A stretch of DNA of 64,000 nucleotides from Tritrichomonas musculus (taxonomy: Eukaryota > Parabasalia > Tritrichomonadida > Tritrichomonadidae). Within the stretch, counting starts at the first letter, position 1. Each line of letters starts with the position of its first letter. The stretch covers positions 7,502,001-7,566,000 of the forward strand of contig JAPFFF010000001.1 of the NCBI GenBank assembly GCA_039105265.1, given 5' to 3'. The notes beneath the pieces were generated by a model. The model worked only from the letters and a program-made list of their open reading frames with translations. It was not told the origin of the DNA and did no database searches. Below, in pieces: positions 32,275-41,665 of this stretch. Made by a program: the position numbers and the translations under genes.

Positions 32275-33886
32275 ATGTAGAAGTATTGAATTTTCGTGCC
32301 TGCTTTTTGAAAGGGGGTGTGCAAATATCATCAGAAAAAAAATTGAATAAGGACGATCAAAAGCGACCAAATAAATACACAAAACCAAAATTGAATTAAA
32401 AACGATACAATGATTCAAAAAGTAGAAACGATAAGCATTTTTATTATTGTGGCGCCTTTTTTAACAAGAACTCTGGGACTTAGATTTTGAACTTCTTCTG
32501 CAGGGATGTTCTCAGTCTATATCTTGGAGGTTTAGCTTGTGAATTCCTACTGCAGGGGGATTTACCAGCTAAATTTCTGAGATTTAGAAATGTTGAACAT
32601 TTTTTTGCGAGGAAGCTCATGTTTTAAGCTTCTGGAACGTAAATTATGAGATCTTCTGCAGAGATTTCACCATTTAAGCTTCAGATTGACAATTTCAATT
32701 TCATCATCGGGATTAAAGTTTTACGGAATACAGCTTAGAGATGGAAAATAATAGCTGCTATAATCTATAAACCATTATTTGCTGTGTATTTATTTCTTTT
32801 CTTGATTTTGCTTTTAAATGTTTTTTATCATTTTTGATTTTTGTCTAATTCATTTTAGTTCTTTTTATTCATTGCTTATACGACTATAAAAATCAAGTTA
32901 ATAACATTCTTTAAGTTAACTTTTAATGATTAAATTATGAGAATTCTCTTCTACTTAATAATGATTTAATATAATATTAATAAACATTATCATTTTGATT
33001 AATTTTTCATAAAAATTGCTTAATGGTTAAAGAATAAAATACTTTGGTTCGATTGACTTCATGACGTTTTTTTTTTTGCCAATATTTATTTTAAAAATAT
33101 GGATAATGGCTTAAAAGTTCTATAAATCAAATACAACAAATGCTCAAAAAGATTTAATAATGAAGAATTAAACAAATAATAAAATGCAATTTTTATTTAA
33201 GTATCATCATTTAAAAAATATTAAAATTATTGTATAAATGAATGAGCTAGTGAAAAGAATAAGCATTTTTAGAACTTATCGAGAGCAAAATGGTCAATTT
33301 AGTTATTTATTTGGAGGATTATTTAAAAAAGATATTAAATAATTATTAAATATAAATAAGCATCTCATGATAAAAACAGCAAATTATAGTTCATGGACTA
33401 AAGCAGCTATTATTTTCCATCTCTAAGCTGTATTCCGTAAAACTTTAATCCCGATGATGAAATTGAAATTGTCAATCTGAAGCTTAAATGGTGAAATCTC
33501 TGCAGAAGATCTCATAATTTACGTTCCAGAAGCTTAAAACATGAGCTTCCTCGCAAAAAAATGTTCAACATTTCTAAATCTCAGAAATTTAGCTGGTAAA
33601 TCCCCCTGCAGTAGGAATTCACAAGCTAAACCTCCAAGATATAGACTGAGAACATCCCTGCAGAAGAAGTTCAAAATCTAAGTCCCAGAGTTCTTGTTAA
33701 AAAAGGCGCCACAATAATAAAAATGCTTATCGTTTCTACTTTTTGAATCATTGTATCGTTTTTAATTCAATTTTGGTTTTGTGTATTTATTTGGTCGCTT
33801 TTGATCGTCCTTATTCAATTTTTTTTCTGATGATATTTGCACACCCCCTTTCAAAAAGCAGGCACGAAAATTCAATACTTCTACAT
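32275..33886. mobile_element. Fold-back element with 485-base identical arms
   Basis: The left arm (32275-32759) and right arm (33402-33886) are reverse complements. Reading them side by side I found no mismatch across 485 bases. Weaker inverted similarity continues a further 30-40 bases inward (for example ATTTGCTGT). The spacer (32760-33401) is AT-rich without a gene. Each arm can encode the same short frame starting MNHCIVFNSILVLC, but it runs into different sequence outside each arm, so it is not a real gene. No clear target-site duplication is seen. The class is unknown: a non-autonomous element with long terminal repeats, or a recent inverted duplication. Confidence 0.75.
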
Positions 33887-34960
33887 TCAGCCCAAAAATC
33901 AAAAAAAAAAAATTATTTTGGTCGGATATCCTCAAAAAGTGAAAAATTGAATTATAAACGATAAATAAATGAAAAAATGTTTAAGAATTAAAGAATATCA
34001 CTTATTTGGAGTCCAACGTTGCCATCGTCGTTGTCCACATATAAAAGAAAGGCTTCGCTAAGCCATCTTCCATGAGTCTTGATTATGGCGGGATTTATAT
34101 GATGCTGCAATGCCAATGTTGCTCCACCTCTTCGAAATGAATGCCAGGAGTATAGGTTCTTATCAAGACCTAATTGACTGAGAACATCGTTGAGTTTACG
34201 TCTTAAATAATCTTAAATAATCTTAAATAAATCCTATAAAATTGAGAGGATGATAACATTTATTAGTATTGTTGTATAAATATGTTGTAAATCCATTTCC
34301 TGTTTGATCAGTTTTGGAAAATCTAATATTAATAATTAGTTTATTTCTTGCAACATCATATAAAATATCTTTTTTTCGAAGATTTAATAATTCTGATATT
34401 CTCAGTAGGGATGGGAAACGGGCGCCCGAAACGTGCCCGGGCAATGTCAGATTGGTCATATCACCGGGCAAGAATGGGCACAAACGTCTTTTTTACATTG
34501 CCTGTTTTTGCTCGTTCTTGCCCATTTGATCGTTAAATTGATTGCCCGTTCATCATTTTCTTTCCTGCCCGTAAATGTTATGAAATAGTAAAAGCTGCCT
34601 GTTCGATATTCGTCGAATCTTTTTTTTTTTTTAGTTTCTTTCATTCCCAATTTCTCAACCTATACTCCATGTTGAAAAGATTTATTCATATCATCATGAT
34701 TGCAATTTATTTTTCATTTTTTATAAACAATAAGAAAATGATTTTTTTAAAAAACTTGTTTAAATGAAAATATTATCACTTTTTTTTACTCTTTTTTTGG
34801 CTTATATAAAAAATTTTGATTTTTTGTTATTCTTAAAATGCATAATTAATTATTCCCACAGCTATTTCATTAACTGTATAGTTTATTTTCAATATCTCAA
34901 AATTTAATTTGTTCCAAAAGGTTTTATTTATGAACTTATAGTTAGAATAGCATATATATA

Positions 34961-36237
34961 GGTCATTCAATAAGTTCGTAACTCCAACGTTTTAGAAAGA
35001 AGAAATGATTATTCAATTTTTAAATATAGTTTTTATAATTTATAGGAAGTATTCTATAATTTATTAAAATGATTTGTTTTATTAGATAATATTCGCTGAG
35101 TTGAAAGACGTTTAAAATTTTATACGTTTAAAAAATCATTTTTATGAATGTAGAATTTCGAGCAGTAGTGCATTATTACTGGCTTTTAGGGAAAGGGCCT
35201 ACGGAGATCCATGATCAAATGGTTCAAGCTTATAATGGTGCTGCACCTACATTATCTTTTGTTAAAAAATGGATTGTAATGTTTAAGAATGGGCGCACAG
35301 AGCTGAATGATTTGCCACGGTCAGGAAGACCCATTAACGAAGATTATATAGATAAAGTGAAGCAATACATTGAAGATTACCCGTTTTCATCTGCTCAGAG
35401 CATTTCATCAGCTATTGGTATTCATGCTTATACAGTTATTAAGATTTTAACTGTTGATCTTGGCAGAAAAAAAAGGCATGCAAAATGGGTCCCTCATGTT
35501 TTGACAGATTGTCAAATTAAAAATCGTCGGCAAGAATGTTATTCTCTTTATTCTATATTGAAAGGTCTATCAAAAACAAAACAATATCAGGTGATTACAT
35601 GTGATGAAAGTTGGTTTTATCTCAACTATTATACAGAAGAAGCTTATTTACATGAAGGTGAAAACATTGTTCTTCCCAATCGTCTCATTTCTGATCAAAA
35701 AATTATGATTTTTAGTGCTTTTTCAGCTTCAGGTCTCGTTCTATTAGAAATGCTCCCACTTAAAACAAGATTTAACTCACAGTACATGTGTGACGTTATT
35801 TTACCAAGTTTGAGAGAAGCTGCTCAAACGAAGCTTGGAATAAGAAAGAATTCAAATGTATTAATTCATTTAGATAACGCAAAACCTCATAATTCTAAAA
35901 AAACAAATGAAAAATTCAAGGAGCTCAAGTTCACACGCTTGCCACATCCGGCTTATTCGCCAGATGTGAGTCCCAACGACTTTTTTTTATATGGTTTTTC
36001 AAAAAATAAGTTGAAAGGAAAAGTGCACAATTCGGCAAATGAACTTTTTCAATCACTGACAGAAATCATTGAAAATATTGATAAATCGACGTGGGAAGCC
36101 TTGTTCCAAAATTGGATTAACAGACTTCATCTGGTTTTTTTAAGCGGTGGAGCTTACCTTTAAAATAAACAATTTTAATTTTATTTTCATTTATTGTGTG
36201 TTGAAATATTTCAGAGTTACGAACTTATTGAATGACC
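34961..36237 (+). mobile_element. Mariner transposon, complete
   Basis: A 1277-base element, the normal mariner length. The terminal inverted repeats start GGTCATTCAATAAGTTCGTA at both ends and match for about 24 bases. TA lies directly outside each end (34959-34960 and 36238-36239). It encodes one intact transposase. It inserted into the hAT-like element, so it is the youngest layer of the nest. Confidence 0.95.
35144..36163 (+). CDS. Mariner transposase (D,D34D)
   Basis: A 339-residue protein, the usual mariner size. Residues of about 1-110 hold two helix-turn-helix regions (VHYYWLLGKGPTEIHDQMVQAY and AQSISSAIGIHAYTVIKIL), joined by a linker with DLPRSGRP. The catalytic acids are D154 in TCDESWF, D244 in IHLDNAKPH and D279 in YSPDVSPNDFFLYG. 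Exactly 34 residues separate the last two, which defines mariner proper. The WVPHxL-type motif is present as KWVPHVL. It binds the terminal repeats, excises the element and inserts it at TA. The frame is intact, with no missing catalytic residue, so the gene may be active. Mariners are also known in Trichomonas vaginalis (Tvmar1). Confidence 0.95.
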   Translation: MNVEFRAVVHYYWLLGKGPTEIHDQMVQAYNGAAPTLSFVKKWIVMFKNGRTELNDLPRSGRPINEDYIDKVKQYIEDYPFSSAQSISSAIGIHAYTVIKILTVDLGRKKRHAKWVPHVLTDCQIKNRRQECYSLYSILKGLSKTKQYQVITCDESWFYLNYYTEEAYLHEGENIVLPNRLISDQKIMIFSAFSASGLVLLEMLPLKTRFNSQYMCDVILPSLREAAQTKLGIRKNSNVLIHLDNAKPHNSKKTNEKFKELKFTRLPHPAYSPDVSPNDFFLYGFSKNKLKGKVHNSANELFQSLTEIIENIDKSTWEALFQNWINRLHLVFLSGGAYL

Positions 36238-36655
36238 TATATTATTATATTGTTGTGTTAAAATTACTTTTTTATGTTAATGACATAATATCTAATGAAA
36301 TTTTTGTGTGATCAGAAAAGTAAATGTGATTTTTTTAATTTAATTATATTTAAAATATAAAAATCAATATATTCATGCATTTTTTTAAACAAAAATCATT
36401 CATAAACTTTATTTTGTCAATGCTTTTTTCTTAAAAAAAAAAAAGTTCGGAAAATATTCGAACCAAATTCTTTTTTATGAAAATGGGCAGCTCCGGGCAA
36501 TTTCCCAAAAAAGTGGAAACAGGCACTGCTTCGCCCGAAAAAACGTAAATAACCGTTTTGCCCGGGCATGCCCGGGCAGTACGTTTATTTCGGGCCCATT
36601 GCCCGCCCGGTGCCCGTTTCCCATCCCTAATTCTCAGAAACGCGTAAAACATCAT

Positions 36656-36810
36656 AAAAAAAAACTCTGGTTTAAAGGGAAGTTTAGCGAACGGAGATGG
36701 CAATGACATGTAAAACATCATCCTAACGTTTTCTATTTCGGACATATCATTTAGCTCCAAATATCTTAAAAAAAACTCTGGTTTAAAGGGAAGTTTAGCG
36801 AACGGAGATG
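36656..36810. repeat. 43-base direct duplication in the recombinase gene
   Basis: The same sequence of about 43 bases (AAAAAAAACTCTGGTTTAAA and onward) occurs at 36656-36699 and 36768-36810. The word GTAAAACATCAT is also repeated near 36645 and 36711. On the minus strand both copies encode SPFAKLPFKPEFF. It is a local tandem duplication of about 110 bases inside the recombinase gene. Confidence 0.85.
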
Positions 36811-37470
36811 TATTTTCTTTTTATGCACGTTTGAGACCGTTTTTGAACTTTTTGAAGTCATTTGTTAAAGTAAGATTAATAAGATTATTTGATCTAAAAT
36901 AGTATGAGAGTCCTGTAATATAACTTTGAAGAGTGCTTAATGTTATGTTATTATAAGCTTGGTATGTGATAAAAACTTTTAATTTGTCAATTGTTATTGG
37001 AAATGGATCTTTGTGAAACTTTTCCATTGTGACTTGATATGCGTTTAAAGAACTTTGATAAGTTCGTTTAGAAGATTCTGCAATTGAATTGTTTGAATAT
37101 TGCTCGGCTTGATTAAGAAAATCCTCAAAATCAGGTTGTAAGTTATCATTGACTGGTTGTTTGTTATTATTATTTGTCATTGGATTTTGAAACTGAGGTT
37201 GATTTTGATTATATATTGCTTGATTCTGAATCTGAAAATTGATAAAATTATTTTGCTGGAGAGTTTTTGGATAAAATATTGTCCAGTTATTTGGAGTTTG
37301 TTGGCAATAATTAGTAAAACCAGTGTTATTTTTTCCATTCATGTCTTGTTTGTTTGACCAAAGATAAATGGTTCAAGATTTTTTTCAGAAAAAGTGATTT
37401 TTCAGATCAGAATTGATTCAATTTTTCACTTTTTTGAGGATATCCGACCAAATTATTTTTTTGATTTTTT

Positions 37471-38773
37471 AAGAAGTGCGAGAACTAAAAATAACGTATT
37501 ATTTAATTAAAAAAAGTGAATTTTTTCACCAAATTGTTAATCAAATCAATGCTATTTTTAATAAAATATAATGCATACCTAATGCTATACATTATATTTA
37601 ATTATTAGGTCGTTTGAATGTTTGCAGAAGTAAGTGGGGAAAAATGGTATTTTGGAAATTTCTAATTAGTTCTGAAATATTTTTCATTTTAATATTATTT
37701 ATTTATATATAAATTAAATTATATGTATAGTTTTAATATAATATATAAAATAATTTTTTAATTTATAGAGATATTAGTATTTAAGGTTCTCCTTTCAAAT
37801 TCAAAAGATTAAATTCAATGAGATTTCACAAATAAAATATACATAAATATCGTTTTTAAAAATGAATTAAAATATAAAATTTATATAGATATATATTTCA
37901 AATAACTGAATAAAAATATTTTTATGAAATCTTATCGATTTTGTTTTTTGCAGATAGAAATCATAGAATTAAAAAACCAATAAAATTTTGAATAAAATAA
38001 GATTTAATCGTTAAGGCCATATTTTTTTATTTTTCACCAAAACTTTTTCAGAAAAATGCTCTATTGAATTATTTATTCTATGGGTTAATTCAATATTGAA
38101 TAATTTACATTTTTTTTGGGAAGGAGAACCTTAATAAAAAAATATAAAAATATACGGAGCTCTGGTGAATTTCATAGGGATAACTATTTATATTTTTATT
38201 ATAATCAACATGTAATATACATATTTTCTTATTAATCTGAATCGCTCGCCGGAGCAATTTTATTTTTATTTTTTAAAATTCTGAAGAAAAAATACGTTAT
38301 AATTAATTCCCCTCAATTTCAAATTTTCATAAAAAAATGCAAAAAAATATGGTTTCTTATTGTTAAATCATAATTAAAATAACGTGAATTAAAAAATATA
38401 CTATGATAATTATAAAAAAACTATTATTCCCCGATTTTAGGCAACTTTGCCAAATTATTAAAATCAAGATATTTCAACCATCTTTTATTAAAATGTATGT
38501 TTATCTAACTCTTATTATGCACATTTGATAACTGATTTTAATTCCTCTATATATCTTTTGTTTTGTTTGAGATTAAACAAAAAAAATGATATTTAAAAAT
38601 CTAAGCATTCATAGAAAAATTGGTCTTAAATTTATAAGACCAATTAAATTTAATTGAAATCAATATTATAATATTAATACAAAAAATAATTCTTATGTAT
38701 GTTTTTTATTTTAAATATAACCAATTTAATTTTAAGATATTAATAAAAAAATATAATGACTATTGTGAATTTA
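37471..38773. other. Gene-free AT-rich stretch
   Basis: About 1.3 kb without a coding frame, very AT-rich. One visible oddity is the inverted pair of aattcaatattgaatta-like words near 38085-38105. No named feature is found. Confidence 0.5.
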
Positions 38774-39180
38774 GGACAATCGTTTTTTTCTACGCCACTT
38801 TTTGAATGGTTTTTCTATCCATGAGTAGCTACTCATGGAAAGTTAAAAACCGCCATCTTAAGGTGAAATTTGAGTTACTATGTTAAGAAATTTAACCAAA
38901 AAAATCGTAAAATTTTAATTTTCCCTTAAAATTATTACAATTTAATTTTTTGATATAAATTTGTTTATTTTTACATAATTTTTCGGGGATATACGCACCA
39001 GTGACCACCACGGGGCTGCACGAAGCCGAATTTGGTTCCTTTAATTGCTGGATGAATCGGGAAGCTATTTGAACTATATAATTTTGCATTATTTAGTAAA
39101 AAATGAATTAAAAAAGTATAAAAAAGTATTCAAAAAGTTTAAAAGTTTTCAAAAAGTGGCGTAGAAAAATACGATTCTCC
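38774..39180. mobile_element. Mutator-like MITE, 407 bases
   Basis: The ends start GGACAATCGTTTTTTTCTAC on the left and GGAGAATCGTATTTTTCTAC on the right (reverse strand). Both continue GCCACTTTTTGAA, giving inverted repeats of about 32 bases. They are flanked by an exact 9-base direct repeat GTGAATTTA (38765-38773 and 39181-39189). A 9-base duplication points to the Mutator superfamily. Inside, at about 38820-38839, is a perfect palindrome CCATGAGTAGCTACTCATGG. No transposase is encoded. Confidence 0.85.
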
Positions 39181-39189
39181 GTGAATTTA

Positions 39190-40425
39190 AATGATTAATC
39201 AAATTTTTCATTCTGTTCTCACAAATTAATTTTTTATGCAAAAAATCATTTTTAATATATTTTTATGCTTGAAAAAATATTATTAAGCGATTTACATATA
39301 AATAAGTTAAAAATTAGCTTTTTTTTTATTTGAAAAAAATTCTGAAGAAAAAGAAAAACGTTGTAAATCGTTGTAATTACAACGATGATCGATATCAATT
39401 ATCAGTACGTTTTTTGATATTGATAACAAAGTTATTAATTTGATAATCGATATCGATATTAAATATCGAGAAAAATTTTGATATCAAGAAAAAAAATTTT
39501 CGAAAGTATAGATGGGTTCCGACTTGAAATAACGTATTTTTTTCATTTGAAAATAAATCTATCTTATTATATTTTCATTTTTTTAATAAACATATTTGAA
39601 GAATAAAATAGTTATATATTTCTTTATATTTTAATCGATCATTTATGTAAAAAGAATGATCTAATACATTTATCTATTCATTTAAAAATTTATCATTTTC
39701 AGATTATATTCATAATATAAAATAATATATAAATTAAACAACTTATTATTTTATTAAATTTTCGAAATATTGTTTATTAATCGAGATAAATGTATAATAT
39801 ATCAAAAAATGGGAGAAATTTGTTTTTGTTTTTTCTCTTTGAATCTTGGATATATTTATATGTTTAAGCATTTTAAAAGTATTTAATTCTTTAATATAAT
39901 ATAATTAATTAATCTATTCTAAATTTTAGCGATTTAATTTTAAGATATAAACATAACTTTTTTTTTGAAAATAATATTCTAAAAGTATTCAAATTTTTTT
40001 GAAATGAAAAATTAAAAGATATTTGTTTATAATAAATTTTAACTTATAAAAAACGAGAATATATATTTTATCCAAGTGATATATTATTTTATAAAAAGAA
40101 AAATAACATCTAATCATTTTTAGCAAGTGAAAAATGTTTGATAATGATTGATAACCAATAATCGTTACCAAATTTACCAAATTTTTCATATAACATTTCT
40201 TATTTGGTTAACGATTTCCTGAGAATATTGATATCAGGTTTGTAAACTGATAATGGATTATCAAGATTAAAAAAGTGTCAATTCTGATATCGATTCTCAA
40301 AATAACATGCCTAATATTTCGACTTTGTAATCGTAGTTCAAAAAAGTTTTTTAAAAAGCCCATTTTTGCATCCTTGGTTTGAATAATTAATAGGAAATGA
40401 ATTTCACAAAAAAGAAATATTTCAA
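39190..40425. other. Gene-free AT-rich stretch
   Basis: About 1.2 kb with no gene. Near 39380-39490 there are repeated GATATCGATAT-like words (ATCGATATCAATTATC, TAATCGATATCGATATTAAATATCG), a local simple repeat. It ends at the target duplication of the next MITE. Confidence 0.5.
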
Positions 40426-41505
40426 ATGGGTGGTGCAACGATAAAAATACGTTACTCGTTTTTTGAAAATTTATGAATATCTCTTTTTCTATTTAATATA
40501 ATTAAATAAATTCCATATAGAACTCTTTATATTTTTAATTAAATAATTTTAAACGATAATTCATTGAGCTATTCAAACTTTTTTGGAAATCATTTAATGT
40601 GAAATATCATGAAATGATATTGATTTTCAGTAGTTTAATGTATCATTTTATATTCAAATACATTTCCATTTTCTAATCATTTAGTTAAAAATAATTTTAT
40701 CTTCAATGTGATTAAAAAAATTGCATTTTTTGGTTGTATGCCATATAGATTTAACTTTTCTGAAATATCAAACAAATTTTAGATAATATAAAGTATCAAT
40801 ACATATTTTTATTTATGTGATATATATGATTGTATACTATAAAATAATCACATTTAATCGTGCGCAACTTTATTTCAAAATGAAATTTACATCAAATACC
40901 ATTCAATATATATCTAATATTATTATGTAATATTTGGTTTTCATATCATATATAAGTTATATTTAATATATATTTGATTTTCATTTTAAATATGTTTATA
41001 ATAAATAAAATAAGCATAAATTAAAAAATTTTTTTGTACTTAACAGTTTTTGATAATAGTTTAGAAAAATTATTTCAAGCACCATTCTTAATTTATTGAA
41101 TGATATTGTATAAATATAATTATTTTATTTCATTCAATTCTAAATTATTATATCTTATTAAAAATAACTTGTAATTGTTATTAAAAATATTATAATATAT
41201 ATATGTATATAATTATAAATAAATATCATATTCAATATTAGTAGATTCTAATGTTAATATAAAAACATAAGAATTTAATTACTCATATTTTCTGAGAAAC
41301 AAAAATTGATAAGATTTTATTGAATTTTAAATTGAGAAAATTCTGAATAAGATTATTTTTTTCCTCATTCAATTTTAATATACATATATAGTTGCGCAGC
41401 ATTAATTTTGTAGTTCCGGACCTCATTTATCTCTTATAATATATATCATTATATTTAAATTATAAATATAAAACAAAAGTTTTTTTTTATCGTTGCACCA
41501 CCCAT
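40426..41505. mobile_element. 1.08-kb MITE with 8-base target duplication
   Basis: The ends are ATGGGTGGTGCAACGATAAA on the left and its reverse complement on the right (41484-41505). The inverted repeats are about 21 bases. TATTTCAA lies directly outside both ends (40418-40425 and 41506-41513; a ninth base also matches by sharing the end A). The inside is very AT-rich without a coding frame. Superfamily is uncertain: an 8- to 9-base duplication fits Mutator-like or hAT. The right end lies 160 bases before the CCT8 start. Confidence 0.82.
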
Positions 41506-41665
41506 TATTTCAAAGTTTATGAAAGTTTTTTTTTTACTTTGGAGATATTTAAATGTATAAATGGCCAATATTGGAATGGCTGGCCATTTAATCTTTTCAG
41601 TCGGATTCAGCCAATTATAAATTGAAATAGAAAGAAAATCTTTAAACGGCTACTTAAAAAGATCA

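Larger units (their letters stand above)
34406..36629. mobile_element. hAT-like non-autonomous transposon
   Basis: Both ends carry the perfect 18-base inverted repeat TAGGGATGGGAAACGGGC. They are flanked by an exact 8-base direct repeat ATTCTCAG (34398-34405 and 36630-36637). An 8-base target duplication and TAGGG-type ends are the marks of hAT elements. The next 100-130 bases at each end are rich in GCCCGGGC words, very unlike the AT-rich surroundings. No hAT transposase is present. Removing the nested mariner leaves about 950 bases, so this is a MITE-like derivative moved in trans. It sits inside the tyrosine-recombinase gene. Confidence 0.88.
33988..37342 (-). pseudogene. Tyrosine recombinase gene, interrupted
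   Basis: The N-terminal part (36821-37342) begins at an ATG at 37342 with a Gln/Asn-rich stretch. It continues as a helical core-binding domain (SIAESSKRTYQSSLNAYQVTM...FITYQAYNNITLSTLQSYITGLSYYF), typical of phage-integrase-type recombinases. The catalytic part lies beyond the nested insertion. It holds the first arginine context LRISELLNLRKKDI near 34400, HSFRRGGAT near 34130, HGRW near 34070 and a tyrosine in LLYVDN near 34050, ending at a stop at 33988. These are the R, H-x-x-R, H/W and Y residues of the family. The enzyme would recombine DNA through a covalent phosphotyrosine. The copy is broken and cannot give a full protein. Confidence 0.75.
33894..37470 (-). mobile_element. Tyrosine-recombinase element with terminal inverted repeats
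   Basis: The left end (33894-33952) and right end (37416-37470) form imperfect inverted repeats of about 55 bases, with the shared core GGTCGGATATCCTCAAAAA. Between them lies one minus-strand tyrosine-recombinase gene. A hAT-like insertion (34406-36629), itself hit by a mariner, splits that gene. Without the nested insertions the element would be about 1.35 kb, little more than the recombinase and its ends. The closest known class I can name is the Crypton-like DNA transposons. Classic Cryptons lack such inverted repeats, so the assignment is open. It is broken by the insertion and at least a few further lesions. No target duplication is seen, as expected for this enzyme class. Confidence 0.65.

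Noticed and set aside
32227-33964. Two copies of a short frame beginning MNHCIVFNSILVLC, on opposite strands
   Set aside because: They are the same fold-back arm read twice. Each runs into unrelated sequence at the arm border, so neither is a real gene.
34406-36760. Short frames in the GCCCGGGC-rich ends of the hAT-like element
   Set aside because: They arise from the terminal repeats and the recombinase debris and show no transposase motif.
33988-37342. Reading the tyrosine recombinase as part of a DIRS-like retroelement
   Set aside because: No reverse transcriptase, RNase H or split repeats are visible in the element or its flanks. A DNA transposon fits better.
38892-39089. Small minus-strand frame inside the 407-base MITE
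   Set aside because: It lies wholly within a non-coding MITE, and its product has no recognisable feature.
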